Source: JBFHRB01 sp041591915 (GTDB taxonomy: Bacteria > Actinomycetota > Nitriliruptoria > Nitriliruptorales > Nitriliruptoraceae). From it: DNA of 11,063 nt. Both the position numbers and the translations under genes were made by a program. Below the pieces are notes generated by a model, which was not told where the DNA came from, did no database searches, and was given only the letters and a program-made list of their open reading frames with translations. The stretch is from contig JBFHRB010000104.1 of the NCBI GenBank assembly GCA_041591915.1, positions 1 through 11,063 on the forward strand, read 5' to 3'. The stretch's first letter is position 1. Each line of letters opens with the position of its first letter. Positions 6,448 to 11,063 of the stretch are shown piece after piece.

Positions 6448-6479
6448 CCCCGTCAGTGCGGGGGTAGTCATTAAGGAGA
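6448..6479 (+). promoter_or_regulatory. Hairpin and strong ribosome site ahead of atpE
   Basis: CCCCG (6448-6452) and CGGGG (6459-6463) form a small stem with loop TCAGTG. Nine bases later is AAGGAGA (6473-6479), an excellent Shine-Dalgarno in an AT-richer patch nine bases before the atpE ATG. A strong initiation region is expected because several c subunits are needed per complex. The rest of the atpB-atpE gap (6388-6447) shows only a 10-codon ATG mini-frame at 6396-6428, probably chance. Confidence 0.55.
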
Positions 6480-6488
6480 CGACGAGAC

Positions 6489-6692
6489 ATGGAGACCATC
6501 GGTAAGGGTCTGGTCTACGGCCTCGCTGCCATCGGCCCGGGCATCGGCATCGGCTTCCTGGTCGGGAAGGCGATCGAGTCGATGGCCCGTCAGCCCGAGG
6601 CGGCCGGCGACGTCCGGACCACGATGTTCCTGGGGATCGCCTTCGTCGAGGCGCTCGCGCTGTTCGGCTTCGTCCTCTCGTTCATCATCTGA
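6489..6692 (+). CDS. atpE: F1Fo ATP synthase subunit c
   Basis: The proteolipid forming the rotating Fo ring; 67 residues is short for the family (usually 70-90), mostly because the N-terminus is clipped. It is a two-helix hairpin: helix 1 with the GPGIGIG glycine repeat (16-22), polar loop ARQPE (33-37), and helix 2 with the ion-binding carboxylate E54 in AFVEALALFGF. The residues at the positions used for Na+ binding in Ilyobacter-type rings are I21 (not Gln) and A55 (not Ser or Thr), so H+ coupling is predicted. ATG 6489 has the strongest ribosome site in the window. Confidence 0.97.
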   Translation: METIGKGLVYGLAAIGPGIGIGFLVGKAIESMARQPEAAGDVRTTMFLGIAFVEALALFGFVLSFII

Positions 6693-6738
6693 GCGAGCTG
6701 GGCACCCACAGCCCGAGCCCCGAGAGAAGGGACGGAAC

Positions 6739-7281
6739 ATGTTGAGCTACCAGCTCATCCTCGCGGCCGAAGAGGTCGTCGACACGAATGACGTCATCCT
6801 GCCGGCTCCAGCCGAGCTGGTGTACGGCGCCATCTCGTTCGCGATCGTCTACGTGATCCTCGCGAAGTTCGCCTTCCCGAAGATGACCGAGGCGCTCGAG
6901 AACCGCGCCGCGGCCATCCAGGGGAAGATGGAGCAGGCAGACGCCGCGCTCGAGCAGGCCAAGGCCACCGAGGCGGACTACCAGGCCAAGATCGCTGATG
7001 CGAAGGGCGAAGCCAACCGCATCATCGAGGAGGCCAAGTCCACCGCGGAGGCACTGCGCCGCGACATCGTCGCCAAGGCCGAGGCCGAGGCGAGCAACAT
7101 CGTGGCGCGGGCCCAGCAGGAGGTCACCGCAGAGCGCGATCGCGCGCTGCAGGAGCTCCGGGGCGAGGTCAGTCAGCTGTCCGTGCAGCTCGCGAGCAAG
7201 ATCGTCGAGAAGGAGATCGACGCATCGACGCACGCCGAGCTCGTGAACAGCTACATCGACCGGCTCGCGAGCAACAACTGA
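6739..7281 (+). CDS. atpF: F1Fo ATP synthase subunit b
   Basis: Peripheral-stalk subunit of 180 residues that anchors the stator in the membrane. There is one membrane helix at about 25-47 (AELVYGAISFAIVYVILAKF), then a long Ala/Glu/Lys-rich coiled coil (about 50-170), where b subunits pair and contact alpha and delta. The short acidic N-terminal segment before the helix (EEVVDTND) is seen in other actinobacterial b subunits. ATG 6739 has AAGGGA (6727-6732) six bases upstream. It is not fused to delta, and no second b-type gene is present between here and atpD. Confidence 0.95.
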   Translation: MLSYQLILAAEEVVDTNDVILPAPAELVYGAISFAIVYVILAKFAFPKMTEALENRAAAIQGKMEQADAALEQAKATEADYQAKIADAKGEANRIIEEAKSTAEALRRDIVAKAEAEASNIVARAQQEVTAERDRALQELRGEVSQLSVQLASKIVEKEIDASTHAELVNSYIDRLASNN

Positions 7282-7283
7282 CG

Positions 7284-7320
7284 TGATCCCACCCCCGGCC
7301 GAACCGGCCGGGCGGGGTCA
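7284..7320 (+). promoter_or_regulatory. Long hairpin between atpF and atpH
   Basis: The inner stem is perfect: CCCGGCCG (7294-7301) with CGGCCGGG (7305-7312) and loop AAC. The outer stem TGATCCC (7284-7290) pairs with GGGGTCA (7314-7320), including one G-U pair, across a small internal loop. This gives about 15 pairs, the most stable-looking structure in the window, starting three bases after the atpF stop. No T-run follows. It could terminate some transcripts, block 3' decay of the upstream atpBEF part, or mark an RNA processing site. The rest of the gap (7321-7383) shows only the atpH ribosome site. Confidence 0.6.
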
Positions 7321-7383
7321 TGAGGCAACGCGGACACGTCGCCGGCTCCGGCCGAACGACACCGCCGACCACACGAGGCTGTC

Positions 7384-7917
7384 ATGAGTGGCAACCGATC
7401 CGATGCCTACGCCGAGGCGATCGTCGCGATCGCGACCGGCGAAGGTGCGCTCGAGGTCGTCGAGGACGAGTTCCTCACGATCGCGCGCGCGGTCGAGAAC
7501 AACAACGAGCTGCGCGAGAAGCTGGTGGACATCCACCTGCCCGTGGCCGACAGGCTGAAGCTCGTCGACTCCGCGGTCCTCGCGACGGCGCACCCGGCGA
7601 CGAAGACGGCCGTCTCGACGGTCGTCGCGGCGGGGCGCGCCGGCGACCTGGGCGACATCGCCCAGCGCGTCGCCGAGCTCGGTGCCTCCGCCCGCGGACG
7701 GGAGCTGGCCGAGGTCCGCGTCGCGGCGCCGCTCGACGACGCCACGCGGGACCGGCTGAAGTCGGCCCTCGAGCGCGCGACGGGCAAGCAGCTCGACATG
7801 AAGGTCCTCGTCGACGACTCGGTCGTCGGCGGTGTCCTCGCCAAGGTCGGTGACACGGTGATCGACGGCTCGATCTCCCGCCGCCTGTCCGACATCAAGG
7901 CCCGACTCGGCGCCTGA
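7384..7917 (+). CDS. atpH: F1Fo ATP synthase subunit delta
   Basis: Stator cap (OSCP/delta family), 177 residues, joining the top of the alpha3-beta3 head to subunit b. The N-terminal helical bundle (about 1-105) starts with SDAYAEAIVAIA. The C-terminal domain has the family signature VGGVLAKVGDTVIDGSISRR (about 148-167). Length equals the typical bacterial delta (about 177 in E. coli), unlike the b-delta fusion of mycobacteria. ATG 7384 has GAGG (7375-7378) five bases upstream. The 51-base gap to atpA holds a weak 5-bp stem (7930-7943). Confidence 0.95.
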   Translation: MSGNRSDAYAEAIVAIATGEGALEVVEDEFLTIARAVENNNELREKLVDIHLPVADRLKLVDSAVLATAHPATKTAVSTVVAAGRAGDLGDIAQRVAELGASARGRELAEVRVAAPLDDATRDRLKSALERATGKQLDMKVLVDDSVVGGVLAKVGDTVIDGSISRRLSDIKARLGA

Positions 7918-7968
7918 GCCACACCCCGCCGGCCGCACGGCCGCACACGACGACCAAGGGAAAACCCG

Positions 7969-9594
<1,626 letters not shown>

Positions 9595-9644
9595 TCGCCC
9601 GAGACCACATCGACCACGTACACGACCGACACCGGAGGTAGGCC

Positions 9645-10532
9645 TTGGCTGGGTCAGGACAGATCCGCCAGCTGCGGCGGCGCATCCGCTCCGTGAAGAA
9701 CACGCAGAAGATCACGCGTGCCATGGAGATGATCGCGGCTTCGCGCATCCTCAAGGCGCAGGGTCGCGTGGAGGAGGCGCGTCCGTACGCTGAGCAGATC
9801 CTCGACGTGATCAAGGGCCTCGCGGTCAGCAACGAGGTGAAGGACCACCCGCTCCTCGCCGTCCGCGACAACCCGCAGACCGCCGCCGTCGTGCTCGTCA
9901 CGTCCGACCGCGGCCTGGCGGGCGCCTACAACTCGAACGTCATCAAGCTGGCCGAGCGGGTCATCGCCCGCGAGGGCGAGCAGGGGCTCGACGTCAAGCT
10001 GTACCTCGTCGGTCGCAAGGGCGTCACCTACTTCACGTACCGCCGCCGCAACCCCGAGCGGTCGTGGACGGGCGTCAGCGACACGCCGGAGTTCACCGAC
10101 GCGCAGTCCGTGGGCCGCGTGATCATGGACGACTACGCGTCCGGCAAGCTCGACCGCGTCTGGCTCGTCTACACCGACTTCAAGTCGTCGCTGATCCAGA
10201 CGCCGAACGCCGCGAAGCTCCTGCCGGTGGACCCCGCCGAGCTCGAGGGCGGCAGCGCGATCCCGGCCGAGTTCATGTTCGAGCCCAGCCCGGGCGAGAT
10301 CCTCGGCCTGCTGATCCCGCGCTACGTCGAGGCGAAGATCTTCGCCGGCATGCTCGAGTCGTCCGCCTCCGAGCACGCCGCCCGCCAGCGCGCGATGAAG
10401 AACGCGACCGACAACGCGGACGACGTGATCACCAAGCTCAGCCGGGTCATGAACGCGGCCCGCCAGGAGCAGATCACCACCGAGATCAGCGAGATCGTGG
10501 GTGGCGCGGAAGCGCTGTCCCAGGGCAAGTAG
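9645..10532 (+). CDS. atpG: F1Fo ATP synthase subunit gamma
   Basis: Central rotor shaft, 295 residues, turning inside the alpha3-beta3 head and bound to the c ring. The N-terminal helix has IRQLRRRIRSVKNTQKITRA and AMEMIAASR. The C-terminal helix has RQRAMKNATDN (247-257) and QITTEISEIVGG. The middle Rossmann-like domain is ordinary (TSDRGLAGAYN, about 86-96). TTG at 9645 is the start, since the conserved MAGSGQIRQL block begins exactly there and GGAGGT (9634-9639) lies five bases upstream. The 50-base gap after atpA shows nothing else. Confidence 0.97.
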   Translation: MAGSGQIRQLRRRIRSVKNTQKITRAMEMIAASRILKAQGRVEEARPYAEQILDVIKGLAVSNEVKDHPLLAVRDNPQTAAVVLVTSDRGLAGAYNSNVIKLAERVIAREGEQGLDVKLYLVGRKGVTYFTYRRRNPERSWTGVSDTPEFTDAQSVGRVIMDDYASGKLDRVWLVYTDFKSSLIQTPNAAKLLPVDPAELEGGSAIPAEFMFEPSPGEILGLLIPRYVEAKIFAGMLESSASEHAARQRAMKNATDNADDVITKLSRVMNAARQEQITTEISEIVGGAEALSQGK

Positions 10533-10561
10533 CCACCACCAGACTTCCAGGACCCGACAAT

Positions 10562-10582
10562 GGGCCGCCGGACCGGCAGCCC
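10562..10582 (+). promoter_or_regulatory. Hairpin just ahead of the atpD ribosome site
   Basis: GGGC (10562-10565) pairs with GCCC (10579-10582), and GCCG (10567-10570) with CGGC (10574-10577), around loop GAC with one C-A mismatch. It ends four bases before TAGGAG (10587-10592), the atpD Shine-Dalgarno. It leaves that site exposed. It may affect mRNA stability or be chance in GC-rich sequence. Confidence 0.35.
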
Positions 10583-10601
10583 GACGTAGGAGCACAGCAC
10601 C

Positions 10602-11063
10602 ATGGCGCAGAGCGACACCGGCCGCATCGTCCGTGTCATCGGCCCGGTCATCGACGTGGAGTTCCCTCCCGGTGACCTGCCCGAGATCAACAACGCGCTG
10701 ACGTTCGAGCGCGCGACCGAGGACGGCAGCGACACGCTGACCGCCGAGGTCGCCCAGCACATCGGCGACCGCCGTGTGCGCGCCATCGTCATGCAGCCGA
10801 CGGACGGCGTCGTCCGTGGCACGGAGGTGCAGGACACCGGCGGCCCGATCAGCGTGCCGGTCGGTCCGGGCACGCTCGGCCACATCTACAACGTCCTCGG
10901 CAAGCCGCTGGACGTGTCGGTCGACGAGATCACGCCGGACACCTACTGGCCGATCCACCGCGACCCGCCGCCGTTCGAGGAGCTCGAGCCGCAGACCAAG
11001 ATGTTCGAGACGGGCATCAAGGTCATCGACCTCGTCGAGCCCTACGTGCAGGGCGGCAAGATC
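10602..11063 (+). CDS. atpD: F1Fo ATP synthase subunit beta, 3'-truncated by window edge
   Basis: Catalytic subunit of the F1 head. The first 154 codons are present, about a third of the usual length. Visible are the N-terminal beta-barrel start GRIVRVIGPVIDVEFP (7-22), the GPGTLGHIYNVLGKPLD segment (about 88-104), and FETGIKVIDLVEPYVQGGKI at the very end. The P-loop GGAGVGKT, catalytic Glu and DELSEED loop would lie just past the edge. ATG 10602 has GGAG (10589-10592) nine bases upstream. atpC (epsilon) is expected downstream. Confidence 0.97.
   Translation, partial: MAQSDTGRIVRVIGPVIDVEFPPGDLPEINNALTFERATEDGSDTLTAEVAQHIGDRRVRAIVMQPTDGVVRGTEVQDTGGPISVPVGPGTLGHIYNVLGKPLDVSVDEITPDTYWPIHRDPPPFEELEPQTKMFETGIKVIDLVEPYVQGGKI

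Noticed and set aside
7930..7943. 5-bp stem-loop in the atpH-atpA gap
   Set aside because: Such short GC palindromes are common at this base composition.
9654..10958. 434-codon minus-strand open frame opposite atpG and atpD
   Set aside because: Same compositional artefact; it crosses two confirmed genes and an intergenic gap.

Overview
The window is a GC-rich stretch of a bacterial chromosome, with strong G/C bias at third codon positions and GTG/TTG starts beside ATG. It is packed with same-strand housekeeping genes and looks actinobacterial. The order prmC - tsaC - low-molecular-weight phosphatase - glyA - wecA-like - atpZ/atpI - atpB-E-F-H-A-G-D matches what I recall of Streptomyces and, without the phosphatase and glyA, of Mycobacterium. 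GlyA carries the actinobacterial-looking GWSAYPR segment. Delta is a separate 177-residue protein, not fused to a b-type domain, which argues against Mycobacteriales. Genus or class cannot be fixed from the sequence; a deep-branching actinobacterial lineage is possible.

Region 1 (1-2120) holds three genes, each start overlapping the previous stop as GTGA. They are the C-terminal part of PrmC (release-factor glutamine methyltransferase), TsaC/YwlC (threonylcarbamoyl-AMP synthase for tRNA t6A) with an odd acidic tail, and a low-molecular-weight protein phosphatase. Region 2 (2121-3429) is glyA, serine hydroxymethyltransferase, after a 49-base gap. Region 3 (3430-4686) starts with a 114-base gap holding a terminator-like hairpin, a competing hairpin, G-runs and a candidate promoter, then a TTG-started WecA/TagO-family polyprenyl-phosphate sugar-1-phosphate transferase.

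Region 4 (4687-11063) is the F-type ATP synthase operon, cut by the right edge inside atpD. A candidate promoter lies so close to the first gene (AtpZ-like) that its mRNA may be leaderless. AtpZ and AtpI, small membrane proteins that assist the complex, are followed by a, c, b (Fo and stator), delta (stator cap), alpha, gamma and the start of beta (F1). Residues in the c ring point to H+ rather than Na+ coupling. Several intercistronic gaps carry hairpins, the best at the atpZ stop codon and between atpF and atpH; these could set differential expression of subunits needed in unequal numbers.

I found no mobile element, CRISPR array, tRNA/rRNA, phage gene or defence system, and no sign of an undescribed multigene system. 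The points worth a second look are local: divergent active-site residues in GlyA and the phosphatase, tails on TsaC and AtpA, and the intercistronic RNA structures.
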